In this document: in pieces, positions 34,165 through 43,969 of the stretch
Position numbering within the stretch: position 1 is the stretch's first letter
Layout of the letters: every line of letters starts with the position of its first letter
Assembly: GCA_030615365.1 (NCBI GenBank)
Contig: JAUWZM010000005.1
Location: 1 to 59,849, forward strand
Direction of reading: 5' to 3'
Origin: Candidatus Aerophobota bacterium
GTDB taxonomy: Bacteria; Aerophobota; Aerophobia; Aerophobales; B3-G15
Length of the DNA stretch: 59,849 nucleotides
The notes under the pieces: generated by a model
What the model was told of the DNA's origin: nothing
Databases searched by the model: none
What the model saw: the letters and a program-made list of their open reading frames with translations, nothing else
Translations under genes and position numbers: made by a program

Positions 34165-36072
34165 ATGCAAAAACATAAGATTCTTACTATAGTTTTGGCC
34201 CTGGTATCCATTTTCTCATTTCCAGTAGTTGCTATTGCCGGTAAATATAATGAAGAGTTAGTTGTCAATGTTGATTTTGGAGTGAGAATCGATCCACCTC
34301 TTTTTAAAAAATTTGCCATGATGAATTCCGGTCTTATTCCTATGTCAAGATATAGAAGAGATAAAGACCTACTAAACGAAATCAAGCCAGAATCTTTAAG
34401 AATTGATCTTAGTATAGGAAAATACGATTGCTTTTTATATAAAATGATTACAGGAACTCCTGAGAATTTGCAGTATGACTTTGCTGATATTGATGAGTTG
34501 GCAGGTTTGCTGAATGAGAGAAATGTGTTACCTTACTGGTCTTACTGTTATATCCCTATTCCACTACAAAAATGGCGAAGATGGCGGTGGGGACCTTCTG
34601 ATCTTAATGCCTGGAAAAAGATGCACACCTCCCTGGCCAGTCATTTCAAACAGAATAACATTCGTATAGGGTACCAGGAAATATACAATGAGCCCGACCT
34701 TGATATATTCTATGCCGGAACATGGGATGAGTATCTTCAAATGTATAAGTATGGCGTAGAAGGACTGAAAGAAGGTGATTCGGATGCTGTTGTGGGAGGA
34801 CCGGCTATGGCCTATGCTGAGAATACGGAACATGTGAATTCATTCTTAGACTTTGTAATTCAAGAGGATTTACCGCTCGATTTCTTTTCGTTCCATGCGT
34901 ATTGGAACACTCATCTGGCAAAATTGCAGAAAGTGAGAGCGTGTCTTAAGAGTAACTCACGATTCAACACAACTGAAATGCATCTGAACGAATTGAATGT
35001 CTTATCTCCCTGGGCATCACCAGGTGGTCCTGCTGATAAATACGCACTTGCCTCTCAAATATTTGATGTTATTAAAGAACTTCTTAACCAGACAGACTTA
35101 ACGTTGGTACACTGGGCACAATTACAGGAATATGAGTTTGGTGGCGGTAGATGCGGCGCCGAAGGGACAGTTAATGTAGATGGGATGAGGAAAGCATCTT
35201 TTAATGCCTTTAAAATATATGCCATGATGCCAGTAGATAGATGTGAAGTTAATAGTAGTGGTGATATAAAAAGTATGGCTTCAACAGACGGCCATAAAGC
35301 AAGTGTTGTCCTCTGGAATCCTTCTAATGAAATTAAAGAGCTTGATGTGAATCTACAGAATATTCCATTTGCCATTGATAACATAAAAGTATATAGAATT
35401 GATGCCAATCATGCCAGCTATGGAGATAACCCGGCAAATGAACTCTTGCTTCCCGTAGAGGAAATGCATAATATACATACAGCCGATTTCTCCTGGTCTG
35501 GAATAATTCCCTCCAAAGGTGTTGTGTATATAGAAGTAGAAGATGGGAGCGGTATTTCTGAGTTAGACCCTATTTCGATAGCTAAAGTCATTCGTAAACA
35601 TCACTATTATCCCAATAGAGGTAAAAGTAATTATGCTGAGTTTAACGAAAATAACTGGATTGCGTATTTGGGGATGGGCGGGGAACAATGGGCAGATTCA
35701 ATTGTAGGTGTAGAGGTTGAAGAATTACCCGATGTACTATATATGTCCTTCTTTGTTGACGGAGTCCTGCAGAACCTGGATCCTAACAGTTTACTGGGGC
35801 TACGTATAGATTATAAAGTAAACGATTCATATACAAAGGGGGTTCTCTTCCATGGAGGTCTTTGTGATTCTCAAAGAAGTTCATTGCTCCCCTGGGGGAC
35901 TAAAGGCCTTCCTGAGCAGGTAATTGAAGTAACGGATTTATCAAACTTTGAGATTAAACCTGCCATGTATGCACCACAGGATTGGAACGGTAGAGCTATA
36001 ATTTCATTTGAAATGCAAAATACAGGAGCAAATACCAGAGCTAAAGTAGTTGTCATAAAACATCTATACTGA
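34165..36072 (+). CDS. Exported GH39-like glycoside hydrolase
   Basis: 635 residues with a signal peptide (1-27, ending VAIAG). A TIM-barrel domain (about 30-360) shows clan GH-A features: the acid/base motif GYQEIYNEPDLD (Glu176) and a likely nucleophile in TEMHLNELN (Glu271 or Glu275). A beta-sandwich segment follows, then a distinct C-terminal beta domain (about 470-635). The pattern is closest to GH39 (beta-xylosidase/alpha-L-iduronidase type). It would act outside the cytoplasm, feeding oligosaccharide products to the transporter. Good AAGGGGAAG box before the ATG. Confidence 0.65.
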   Translation: MQKHKILTIVLALVSIFSFPVVAIAGKYNEELVVNVDFGVRIDPPLFKKFAMMNSGLIPMSRYRRDKDLLNEIKPESLRIDLSIGKYDCFLYKMITGTPENLQYDFADIDELAGLLNERNVLPYWSYCYIPIPLQKWRRWRWGPSDLNAWKKMHTSLASHFKQNNIRIGYQEIYNEPDLDIFYAGTWDEYLQMYKYGVEGLKEGDSDAVVGGPAMAYAENTEHVNSFLDFVIQEDLPLDFFSFHAYWNTHLAKLQKVRACLKSNSRFNTTEMHLNELNVLSPWASPGGPADKYALASQIFDVIKELLNQTDLTLVHWAQLQEYEFGGGRCGAEGTVNVDGMRKASFNAFKIYAMMPVDRCEVNSSGDIKSMASTDGHKASVVLWNPSNEIKELDVNLQNIPFAIDNIKVYRIDANHASYGDNPANELLLPVEEMHNIHTADFSWSGIIPSKGVVYIEVEDGSGISELDPISIAKVIRKHHYYPNRGKSNYAEFNENNWIAYLGMGGEQWADSIVGVEVEELPDVLYMSFFVDGVLQNLDPNSLLGLRIDYKVNDSYTKGVLFHGGLCDSQRSSLLPWGTKGLPEQVIEVTDLSNFEIKPAMYAPQDWNGRAIISFEMQNTGANTRAKVVVIKHLY

Positions 36073-36111
36073 AGCTGGAACTTACTCCAATACCTCGTTA
36101 GGGTAAAACTT

Positions 36112-36457
36112 ATGCAATTCACTAAACATTTAATTTCCAAAAGAAGAAGGGCTTCCCGTTCAGGTAAAAGAACGAAAGGGCACATTGATCCAGGAGCGAC
36201 CTCAATCTATTTTATTCCTGCGGCAATAATAGAAATCTAGTTACTATTCAGCCACAAAGACACGAAGACACCAAGATTAATACGTAGAAGAGTTAATGCA
36301 TTGATGAAATCAACGAAAAGAACGAGACCAACAAGATAGACGAAATAGACCAGACAGATCAGACAGACCAAATAGACGAGACAGACGAGTTTATATCACT
36401 ACTTGGTGACTTAGTGGCCTGAGCTGTTACGAAATCTATAAGAAAAGTCAGAAATAA
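36112..36457 (+). pseudogene. dhaL 3'-end relic interrupted by MITE copy 1
   Basis: From ATG 36112 the frame reads TKHLISKRRRASRSGKRTKG then HIDPGATSIYFIPAAIIEI, clearly the C-terminus of DhaL (compare STKDLISKRGRSSRLGERTKG in the intact gene at 31795-32433). It is broken at 36240 by the 191-bp element and resumes at 36431, where GAA ATC TAT AAG AAA AGT matches the end of intact dhaL (GAA ATC TGC AAG ATA AGT). The rest of the gene is gone, so this is a decayed partial duplicate. Confidence 0.8.
36240..36430 (-). mobile_element. MITE copy 1, 191 bp, 8-bp target duplication
   Basis: Begins GTTACTATTCAGCCACAAAG and ends GGCCTGAGCTGTTAC. It is flanked by a perfect 8-bp duplication GAAATCTA (36232-36239 and 36431-36438) and inserted in the dhaL relic. 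It is a near-identical inverted copy of 52901-53090, differing by a 10-base insertion in a GACAGA-rich simple repeat, a 9-base deletion and a few substitutions. No coding capacity. Confidence 0.93.
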
Positions 36458-36483
36458 CAAAGTTACTACAGGAGAAATTCAAA

Positions 36484-37521
36484 ATGGCAAAGATGGTAGT
36501 AATTGGGGCTGGAATGATGGGAACTGCCTGTGCATCACATCTCGCAAGGAGAGGACATGAGGTAAATCTCTGGGGAACTGAACTGGATAAGGATATTATC
36601 GATGTTCTCCAGCAAGGGGGGGATCATAAAACCTTACATGCACCTGTTCCTCAGAATATTAAATTTTTCCAGGTAGATCAATTAGAAGAAGCTACGGATA
36701 AAAGGAAAATTGTAGTAATTGCTATAATCTCTTATGCTATAGAAAACATTGTCAGAAGAGTAGTCCCCTTTTTAAGAGAGGGGATGATTATTATAAATGT
36801 CGCCAAGGGCATTCCCAAAGCTTCATATCTAACTTTATGCGATTTAATTGAGAGTACAATTCCTCCCTCATTGGATAAAAAAATCCCTGTGGTTGGCATG
36901 GGAGGTCCTGCTCGAGCCAATGAATTAGTGAGGGGGATTTATACTGAGGTTATTTTTGGTGCGAAAGAAAAAAGATATGCTGAGTACTGCAGTGAAATAA
37001 CTCACAATCTTCAACTTAAAGCTGATGCAACCTATGATATGACAGGAGTAGAACTATGCGCTGCGATGAAAAACTCCTATGCCATTGCTGCCGGGATGTG
37101 TCAGGGGTTATCTGAGAGATTAAAAATAAGTATGGATAACACGAAATCTGCATTTATGGCTCAGGCAATTATGGAGATGTCCAGGCTCATTATACCTTAC
37201 GGAGGGAAGCTGGAAACTATAATGGGACTGGCTGGGGTGGGAGATTTATACCTTACCGTGCAGAGAGGTCGAAACGGAGCCCTGGGAAAACTTCTCGGAG
37301 GAGGTATGACGGTTGAGGAAGCTATGGAGGAGATGAAAGACCAAACTGTTGAAGGATACATAGCTACCAAAGGCATACATAGATTAGCAAAAGAACTGGA
37401 GAGAAAGTCAAAAGTACACATAGATAAAAACCTTCCTTTATTCAGGCAACTTTACGCTGTTCTTTATGAAGGGAAACCAGCACAAAAAGGAATAAATGAC
37501 TACCAAATATCTGGGACCTGA
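36484..37521 (+). CDS. gpsA: NAD(P)-dependent glycerol-3-phosphate dehydrogenase family
   Basis: 345 residues. Rossmann motif VVIGAGMMGTACASHLARRGHEV, NVAKGIP, catalytic Lys in ALKN-like CAAMKNSYAIAAGM, and GLAGVGDLYLT with GRN, all typical of GpsA. It reduces dihydroxyacetone phosphate to sn-glycerol-3-phosphate. The position after dhaK/dhaL would link the kinase product to lipid backbone synthesis. Some substitutions in the N-terminal half (for example WGTELDKDII) leave room for a related sugar-phosphate dehydrogenase. Clear GGAG box. Confidence 0.82.
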   Translation: MAKMVVIGAGMMGTACASHLARRGHEVNLWGTELDKDIIDVLQQGGDHKTLHAPVPQNIKFFQVDQLEEATDKRKIVVIAIISYAIENIVRRVVPFLREGMIIINVAKGIPKASYLTLCDLIESTIPPSLDKKIPVVGMGGPARANELVRGIYTEVIFGAKEKRYAEYCSEITHNLQLKADATYDMTGVELCAAMKNSYAIAAGMCQGLSERLKISMDNTKSAFMAQAIMEMSRLIIPYGGKLETIMGLAGVGDLYLTVQRGRNGALGKLLGGGMTVEEAMEEMKDQTVEGYIATKGIHRLAKELERKSKVHIDKNLPLFRQLYAVLYEGKPAQKGINDYQISGT

Positions 37522-37527
37522 TCCCTC

Positions 37528-38673
37528 TTATGTAAAAAAAGAGAATACATCTTCGGGATGAGGAGGGCAGCCTGGGATATACTCACCCTTCTCCTTGTAT
37601 TTTTTTGTACACAAACCTATGCTCACAAGTTTTCCCTCTAATTTTGAAGGAATACGGGCTAACTGACCAAAAACCAGAGTATACCCTTTTAATAAATCTA
37701 ACGCATTCTCTCTTTCCAGATTACATATAAGAGCTTCCATCATGTGACGACACCCACTGCAGGCACCCTTCTCATGAATAAATATTCCTTTATCTCTATA
37801 TCCATCAAAATCGATCGTGACCTGCTTGAAAGGTCTTATTACCTCATCCAAACTTTCTCCTAATATTTCTATATTGGATAGCTCACCGCATCCAAGTCTT
37901 TGCTCTATCGCCAATTTTATATATTCAATATCCATAGGCTCTATTCCCATTACGGTAGAAGCTACAACATCTGCAGCCACTGTATCTTTTGATGCAATTA
38001 AGATTCCCAAATTCACAGGAGTTCCGTGAGTAGGTCCAAGCCCTTCCATGCATACCGTTCCATCTATAACTGTCAGGTCAGGAAGAATAACTTTGTTTAA
38101 ATCAACTATGCACTGGGATAATCCCCACCTGTGAAATCTTTTTTTATCCTCTTCTCTAATTACCCCTTTCATGTTTTTAAGACCAAGAGTTGCAGGGAAA
38201 GCATCGTGAGTCTTCATCACCGGGACATTTATTATCACATTTGCTTCTAACAAGATACGGGGAAGTTTAACCCTGTGCAATACCTTACCTCCTACTACAG
38301 GCACGGGAATCCACTCAGCCTTTTTCAAATCAACCAGTTCTATATTTATCTCTTTGGCTATGCCTCTCATGCCTGTTTCATCAAAGGCCTTTTCTGTACC
38401 ATATCCAACTGCAGATCCCTCTGCAATAATTACTCTTTTTGCTCCTTTTTCCCTGATTATCTCACAAAGAGCTCTTATTAATAGAGAATTAGTGGTAATG
38501 CCAGTTTTATAATGAGCTGGTTTGATTAAATTTGGCTTGATAATGACCGTGTCCTGTGGGCATACAATAGCCTCCAATCCTCCAATTAAACCAAGGCTCC
38601 TTCTCAAGGCACGTTTTATATCCTGAAAGCTGTGTATATCCTTACATCTTTTTATGGAAACTGTAGATTTCAT
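37528..38673 (-). CDS. DUF362 protein
   Basis: 381 residues from the ATG with an AAAGGAGT box; the frame is open 11 codons further upstream. DUF362 core: DTVIIKPNL, IREKGAKRVIIAEGS, NVPVMKTH, TLGLKNMKGVI and DLTVIDG. The C-terminal part has CSGCRHMMEALICNLE and CTKK/PGCPPHPE, cysteines that could hold metal rather than the 2[4Fe-4S] domain seen in some relatives. Function of the family is unknown. It converges with gpsA (6-base gap) and is the only minus-strand gene in the sugar region. Confidence 0.78.
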   Translation of the reverse strand: MKSTVSIKRCKDIHSFQDIKRALRRSLGLIGGLEAIVCPQDTVIIKPNLIKPAHYKTGITTNSLLIRALCEIIREKGAKRVIIAEGSAVGYGTEKAFDETGMRGIAKEINIELVDLKKAEWIPVPVVGGKVLHRVKLPRILLEANVIINVPVMKTHDAFPATLGLKNMKGVIREEDKKRFHRWGLSQCIVDLNKVILPDLTVIDGTVCMEGLGPTHGTPVNLGILIASKDTVAADVVASTVMGIEPMDIEYIKLAIEQRLGCGELSNIEILGESLDEVIRPFKQVTIDFDGYRDKGIFIHEKGACSGCRHMMEALICNLERENALDLLKGYTLVFGQLARIPSKLEGKLVSIGLCTKKYKEKGEYIPGCPPHPEDVFSFFT

Positions 38674-38709
38674 AGAGACTCCTTTCATAATGTTCAGTAA
38701 TGCCAAAAC

Positions 38710-38731
38710 TTAACCACAGAGGACACAGAGA
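38710..38731 (-). repeat. Inverted copy of the CTCTGTGGTTAA module
   Basis: TTAACCACAGAGGACACAG lies 37 bases upstream of the DUF362 start, in reverse orientation to the copies at 25762 and 32660. The remainder of the roughly 500-base gap to 39204 is AT-rich with no gene, terminator or convincing promoter visible. Confidence 0.55.
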
Positions 38732-39204
38732 AATCATTAAATATCAATAAGTGGTGAATAATTACTATTAATCTATATATTACTCTCACATTTTATCCTT
38801 GACATTATTTCCAAATTTTGATACTCATAACTAAAGTAAGATTCTGGCATTTAATACTATATCAAATCCAGGATAATTTGCAAAAAATTTTGTCTCCGTT
38901 CAAAATTTACTTATGAAAGAGTTAATTTGTTTTCAAAACGGAAAAAACAAATTTAATTTCTATTTGACTACGACTTCAAAAAACATTAAAATACTCATTA
39001 AAGAGTAAGATAAATATCTTATCGTTATCATCATATCAAAAACTGGATATATGTTACAGAATCAACTTGCCAAAAAAACTAACATTCTTTTTAACGCCTC
39101 AATCAAGGTAGAGACTGACTATACACTCAATCTTTCTATGAAATACTTATAAAAATAGCCGATGATTTTAGGATTGGTTTAGATGAATTGATTGGAAAGA
39201 ACAA

Positions 39205-42168
39205 ATGAGTAATATTTTTTTACAAAGATACTTAGCTGAAAAACTAACTCTGAAAAAGATGGCCGGAAATATCAATCGGATTTCTTCTACTTTAGCTAAG
39301 TCTTCAATTCAGCTCAACCCTTATCAGATACATGCAGCAATGTATGCATTTGATAGTCCACTGCAAAGAGGGGCGATCTTGGCAGATGAAGTAGGCTTAG
39401 GTAAGACCATTGAGGCAGGGATTGTAATCTCTCAATTGTGGTCTGAAAGTAAAAGAAGGATCATTGTTATTTGTCCAGCTTCCATAAGAAAACAATGGCA
39501 AGATGAGCTTTCAAACCGCTTTGGCCTTAACTCAAAGGTAATAGATGGTCCCATATTTGAAGAGATGGTTAGCTCAGGCAAAGGTATTCCTTTAACCTAT
39601 GAAGGTATTTTTATTGTGTCTTTCCATTTTGCCTATAGAAAGAAAAATCTTATAGAAAAGCAAAATTGGGATTGCGTTGTGATAGATGAAGCACATAGAT
39701 TAAGGAATGTTTATAAAGGTAGGGACGGCTCTAAAATGGCCTGGGAGATACGCAACATAATCAAAGACACGGGCAAATTACTTCTCACTGCCACTCCTCT
39801 GCAAAATAACCTAATGGAACTATACGGTATAGTCAGTTTTATCGATGATAAACTACTGGGTACACCATATAGCTTTAAAAAGAGATTTGTCGAGCCTCTG
39901 TTAGAAAACGGTAGGTATTCTCAAATAAAATTGAAGGAGTTGCGCCAACTTATAAAAGGTGAGGAAGAATTTGGTGGTGATAAAATTAGTGGAATCTTGA
40001 TACGCGCGTTAAGGAAGCAAGTAACCGATTATGTCAAGTTTACAGAAAGAAAGACCTTTACTCAAGATTTTACGCCTACAAATGAAGAAATGGAGCTTTA
40101 TAACAAGGTCTCTGAATATCTTCAGCGACCAGAGGTAGCAGCAATTCAAGCTACACAAAGAAACTTGATGATTTTAGTATATAGAAAATTACTTGCTAGC
40201 TCTTCCTTTGCTATCGCTGGCACATTAGACCATTTGATAGAATTCTTAAGAAAAGAATTGGAGCTGCGGGAAACTGATAGACTGAGCAAAGAAACGCAAG
40301 CAGATTTATTTGCCCAATCTGAGTTTGAAGATGAAGGACTAGAAGAAGAATTTGAAGAGTTAGAGGCAGAAAGAACTGAAGAGAAAAAAGAGAAGAAGCT
40401 AAAGTCCCGAATTGATCAGGTTATATTTAGTGATGATGATATTCAAGAAGAGATTGAGGAGCTTGAATCTTATTACAACCTCGCGGTCAAAATCAAAGAA
40501 AACAGCAAAGGCAAAGCCCTGATCAAGGCATTAAAAACGATATTTAAGATTGCAGAAGAGAAGAAATGGCCCAAGAAAGCAGTTGTTTTTACTGAATCAA
40601 CAAGGACGCAAGAATATATACGTAGACTTCTTTATCACGAAGGTATAACCTATACCATATTTAACGGCTCTAACAGCTCTCGGGAAGCATTGAAAACGTA
40701 TAAAGAGTGGTGGAAAGAATTTCCTGAATTATCTGAACGAGGTTCACCAGTGGCCAATATTCGTCAGGCCTTAGTTTATGACTTTGAGGAAAACAAACAA
40801 GTATTTATATCCACTGAGGCAGGAGCGGAGGGTTTAAACCTCCAGTTCTGCAATATTGTAATAAACTATGATTTACCTTGGAACCCCCAAAGGGTTGAAC
40901 AACGCATAGGGCGTTGCCATCGCTATGGTCAAAAATACGATGTTGTAGCGGTTAATTTTCTCAATACAAAAAATAGAGCAGACCAGAGAGTACTTGAGCT
41001 TTTGCAGCATAAACTACATCTCTTTGAAGGCCTTTTTGGCTCCTCGGATGAGGTCTTGGGGCTTCTTGAGTCAGGTGTTGATTTTGAAAAGAAGATATTA
41101 GGGATCTACCAGACCTGCCGCACCTCTGAAGAAATTGACGCTGCTTTTGACAGACTTCAGGAGTCAATCCAACCTAAGATTGCCGATGAGATTCAAAGTG
41201 TAAGAAAACATTTAACCGAATACTTTGATGAACCGGTTAGAGAATTATTTGAGCAGACAAAATTTGAGTTAAGTAAAAGTCTCTCTTTGTTTGATAGAGA
41301 TCTTCTAAGACTTTGCAAGAGTTTTTATGGAGACGATCTTATCCCTCTTGATCTAAAAAAGGCCCTGTACGTTTTTAAGGACTCAGAATCCAATAAGATG
41401 ATAGCCTTCAGAGATCTAAGTGAGGACGAGGTAGGCAAAATCGCTCGTATGAATAAAGAGCATCCTATAGCTCTTAAGGCTATCAATGAATCGTTAAAAT
41501 TACACACTGTTCCTATTCCCTTAAACCACTTTTTATATACCAGTTCTGGTAAAAAATATAGTTTAATTGATTCCCTTGTTGACAAGGAGGGAGTTATTTA
41601 TCTGTTTAAGCTGACAATAAAAGGAATGGAGGAGGAGGAGATACTTACTCCGATGACTTTTATCAGGGAAGATGACACTTACAAACCTTTATCTTTAGAG
41701 ATAGCCGAGGAGATGTTGTCTTTAGAGGCACAAGGGCAACCCCAGAGAATAGATACATCTCCTCTTGAAGAAGAAAAAGTGTTGTCTCTATGGGAAGACT
41801 GGAAGAAACAAGTCTTAGAAAAATATCAACATCGGAACGAACGTCTCTACGACCGTGAAGTAGACAGAATTAATCGCTATTATCAGGATTATAGTTTAAG
41901 AGTTGATGATAGAATCAAAAAAGCTGAAGAGGAAAAAGAGAACTTAAATCGTCGCCGAGACAATTCTGCCGACCTTGCTGAACGGCGGGAACTTCATAAA
42001 AAAATTCAAGACATTGAACTAAGACTTGATAGGTTAAGACTTGAACAGATAAAGCTAAAACAGGAAGCAAACCAGCTGAAGCGGAAGGATTACCAGGAAT
42101 TAGAGAAAAAATTTGAGTTAAAAACAGAAGAAGAGTTAATCGCTGTTACTTTATTTAGGCTGGTTTAA
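39205..42168 (+). CDS. SNF2-family helicase/translocase of a defence module
   Basis: 987 residues. Helicase lobe 1: LNPYQIHAAMYAF, Walker A ADEVGLGKTIEAG, DEAHRLRN, LLLTATPLQNN. Lobe 2: KAVVFTEST, STEAGAEGLNLQFC, WNPQRVEQRIGRCHRYGQ. An acidic insert (about 370-425) separates the lobes. The last 130 residues are a long charged coiled coil. This is the RapA/DrmD-like branch of SNF2 translocases used by phage-defence systems. The stop is one base from the methyltransferase start, so they act as a unit. DISARM is excluded by absence of drmA/drmB. Confidence 0.85.
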   Translation: MSNIFLQRYLAEKLTLKKMAGNINRISSTLAKSSIQLNPYQIHAAMYAFDSPLQRGAILADEVGLGKTIEAGIVISQLWSESKRRIIVICPASIRKQWQDELSNRFGLNSKVIDGPIFEEMVSSGKGIPLTYEGIFIVSFHFAYRKKNLIEKQNWDCVVIDEAHRLRNVYKGRDGSKMAWEIRNIIKDTGKLLLTATPLQNNLMELYGIVSFIDDKLLGTPYSFKKRFVEPLLENGRYSQIKLKELRQLIKGEEEFGGDKISGILIRALRKQVTDYVKFTERKTFTQDFTPTNEEMELYNKVSEYLQRPEVAAIQATQRNLMILVYRKLLASSSFAIAGTLDHLIEFLRKELELRETDRLSKETQADLFAQSEFEDEGLEEEFEELEAERTEEKKEKKLKSRIDQVIFSDDDIQEEIEELESYYNLAVKIKENSKGKALIKALKTIFKIAEEKKWPKKAVVFTESTRTQEYIRRLLYHEGITYTIFNGSNSSREALKTYKEWWKEFPELSERGSPVANIRQALVYDFEENKQVFISTEAGAEGLNLQFCNIVINYDLPWNPQRVEQRIGRCHRYGQKYDVVAVNFLNTKNRADQRVLELLQHKLHLFEGLFGSSDEVLGLLESGVDFEKKILGIYQTCRTSEEIDAAFDRLQESIQPKIADEIQSVRKHLTEYFDEPVRELFEQTKFELSKSLSLFDRDLLRLCKSFYGDDLIPLDLKKALYVFKDSESNKMIAFRDLSEDEVGKIARMNKEHPIALKAINESLKLHTVPIPLNHFLYTSSGKKYSLIDSLVDKEGVIYLFKLTIKGMEEEEILTPMTFIREDDTYKPLSLEIAEEMLSLEAQGQPQRIDTSPLEEEKVLSLWEDWKKQVLEKYQHRNERLYDREVDRINRYYQDYSLRVDDRIKKAEEEKENLNRRRDNSADLAERRELHKKIQDIELRLDRLRLEQIKLKQEANQLKRKDYQELEKKFELKTEEELIAVTLFRLV

Positions 42169-42169
42169 T

Positions 42170-43969
42170 ATGACAGAAGATAAAAAGAGAAAATTAAAAA
42201 GACAAAAGGATATTGGCCAATTCTTTACACCACAAGAAGTGGTGGAGTTTATTTATGATATGCTAAAAGTTCACTTAGATAAAGAGGAAAAATGGAGGAC
42301 TTATATAGGAAAAAAGCGAAAAAGATTAAAAAGGCCTTCCATTATTGATCCTGCCTGCGGAGAGGGTATTTTTCTAAAGATAGTTCTCGAGAAAAAAATG
42401 ACATACCCTTCGCATATATTTGGTATAGACATAGATGAGGAAATGAAAGAGGAATGGAAGAGAATAAATCTTCTTACCAAGTTTGGCTCTGAAGCCAGGC
42501 TTGAAAGTAGGTTTTTCCACCAAAATGGTCTATTACCAATTAAGCACGACCTGAAATACAAATACCGGGGAATTAAAAAAAATGCTCTGAAGGAATTTGA
42601 TTTGGTAGTGGGAAATCCTCCCTATGGAGGAGTGGGATTAAAGGAGATAACTCCAGAGCTTGAGAAAGCTTTACTTGGTTTTGACGTGTGGCGAAGAGCA
42701 CTTAGACGGAATGACACAGGACAAGGAGAATTATTTGATAAGCATCAGATTGAAACACTTGGCGATAAAAGGAAGAAAAGACTTGAAAGATTTCCCATAG
42801 AGGTTTTATTTGTAAATAGATTCATCCAACTCGCCAAACCAGGTGGTCATATTGCTGTTATTATCCCTGATGGCATCTTAAGTAATGCTAATTTACATTA
42901 TGTAAGGAAATTTATTCCTAATAATGTTAAGATAGATGCAATAGTTTCACTCCCTCGAGATACATTTAAGAATGTCGGCACCTCAGCCAAAACCAGCATT
43001 CTCTTTATGACCAAACCAAAACAAGATGAAAGATTAACAGATGATTATAAGATATTTCTTGCGTCAGCTCAAAATTTAGAAAATTTGAGCAAAGTTTACG
43101 CGTACTACAAGGAGGTAAGCGAGATGAATCCTTCAAAAAAAGAATTAGTAAAGGTAATAAATGATTCACAAGGCAATGAATTGGTAATGGTGAGAGTAGA
43201 TAAGACTTTAGAAGAGATGATGGAGGAAAAACCAGGTAGCAGGTGGGACACTTTATATTGGCATCCAAGATATGATGATCTAATACCTCTATTGAATAAG
43301 TGGAATGCAAAAACATTGGAAGAGATTGAAGGCAAAGGTTGTATTATATCTGGCGATCATGTTAGGCCATCTAGAGGAGAAAACAAAGGATACAACCTTA
43401 ATACAGGAATCGAGTATTACGAGACTAAGAATTTTTTACTCACTGGATATGATTATTCGAAAATCAAAGAATGTTCACAAAATGCTTACGAGAGGTTGAA
43501 GTATACTGCTGTAAGTCAATACGATATTCTAATTTCTTGTGCGGGTGTTGGTGGGGTAGGCAAAGCACGCAGTTGCTTAATAACTCATAAGCCCAAAATA
43601 AAATCTTGCACCGGAGATGTTTTCATAATTAGATTAAAAGAATTAAATCCATTTTTCGTTTATGCCTTATTAAATTCTAAAGTTTGCAAGAACCAAATTA
43701 TGCGAAATAGAAGTGGGGTTGGAACAGAAAACATTAATACAGATCAAGCACTGCATCTAAGAATGCCAATTATGTCAAAAAATATTCTTACTTATATTGA
43801 GAAAAGTTATAATAGGTTATTGAGTTATCACGACTGTGCAATGGAAGCTAAGGCAAAAGGCGATGAGGCAAATTATAAGAAGAACATTGAAACGGCTGAG
43901 AAGACTTTAAAAGATCTAATTGCCCGCACGGAAGCAGTTATTCGGGGTGAGAAAGACGACATAGTGTGA
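42170..43969 (+). CDS. N6-adenine DNA methyltransferase with C-terminal specificity domain
   Basis: 599 residues. Motif X region QFFTPQEVVEF, motif I IIDPACGEGIFL (Asp60), motif IV VVGNPPYGG (Asn149), LAKPGGHIAVIIPDGIL: an intact gamma-class adenine methyltransferase. From about 370 to 560 it resembles a type I HsdS target-recognition unit (LEEIEGKGCIISGDHVRPSR, YDILISCAGVGGVGKA, LNPFFVYALLNSK), followed by a C-terminal helix that can dimerise. One polypeptide thus provides modification and specificity. The stop overlaps the DUF3800 start (ATGATG region, 4 bases), confirming cotranslation. Confidence 0.87.
   Translation: MTEDKKRKLKRQKDIGQFFTPQEVVEFIYDMLKVHLDKEEKWRTYIGKKRKRLKRPSIIDPACGEGIFLKIVLEKKMTYPSHIFGIDIDEEMKEEWKRINLLTKFGSEARLESRFFHQNGLLPIKHDLKYKYRGIKKNALKEFDLVVGNPPYGGVGLKEITPELEKALLGFDVWRRALRRNDTGQGELFDKHQIETLGDKRKKRLERFPIEVLFVNRFIQLAKPGGHIAVIIPDGILSNANLHYVRKFIPNNVKIDAIVSLPRDTFKNVGTSAKTSILFMTKPKQDERLTDDYKIFLASAQNLENLSKVYAYYKEVSEMNPSKKELVKVINDSQGNELVMVRVDKTLEEMMEEKPGSRWDTLYWHPRYDDLIPLLNKWNAKTLEEIEGKGCIISGDHVRPSRGENKGYNLNTGIEYYETKNFLLTGYDYSKIKECSQNAYERLKYTAVSQYDILISCAGVGGVGKARSCLITHKPKIKSCTGDVFIIRLKELNPFFVYALLNSKVCKNQIMRNRSGVGTENINTDQALHLRMPIMSKNILTYIEKSYNRLLSYHDCAMEAKAKGDEANYKKNIETAEKTLKDLIARTEAVIRGEKDDIV

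Noticed and set aside
36320..36400. Short GACAGA/GACGAAATAGAC tandem repeats suggesting CRISPR or VNTR
   Set aside because: Units are irregular and very short and lie wholly within a MITE; no spacers or cas genes.
39205..43969. Assignment to DISARM or BREX
   Set aside because: SNF2 plus methyltransferase recalls DISARM, but drmA, drmB and drmC are absent, and BREX hallmark genes pglZ and brxC are absent.
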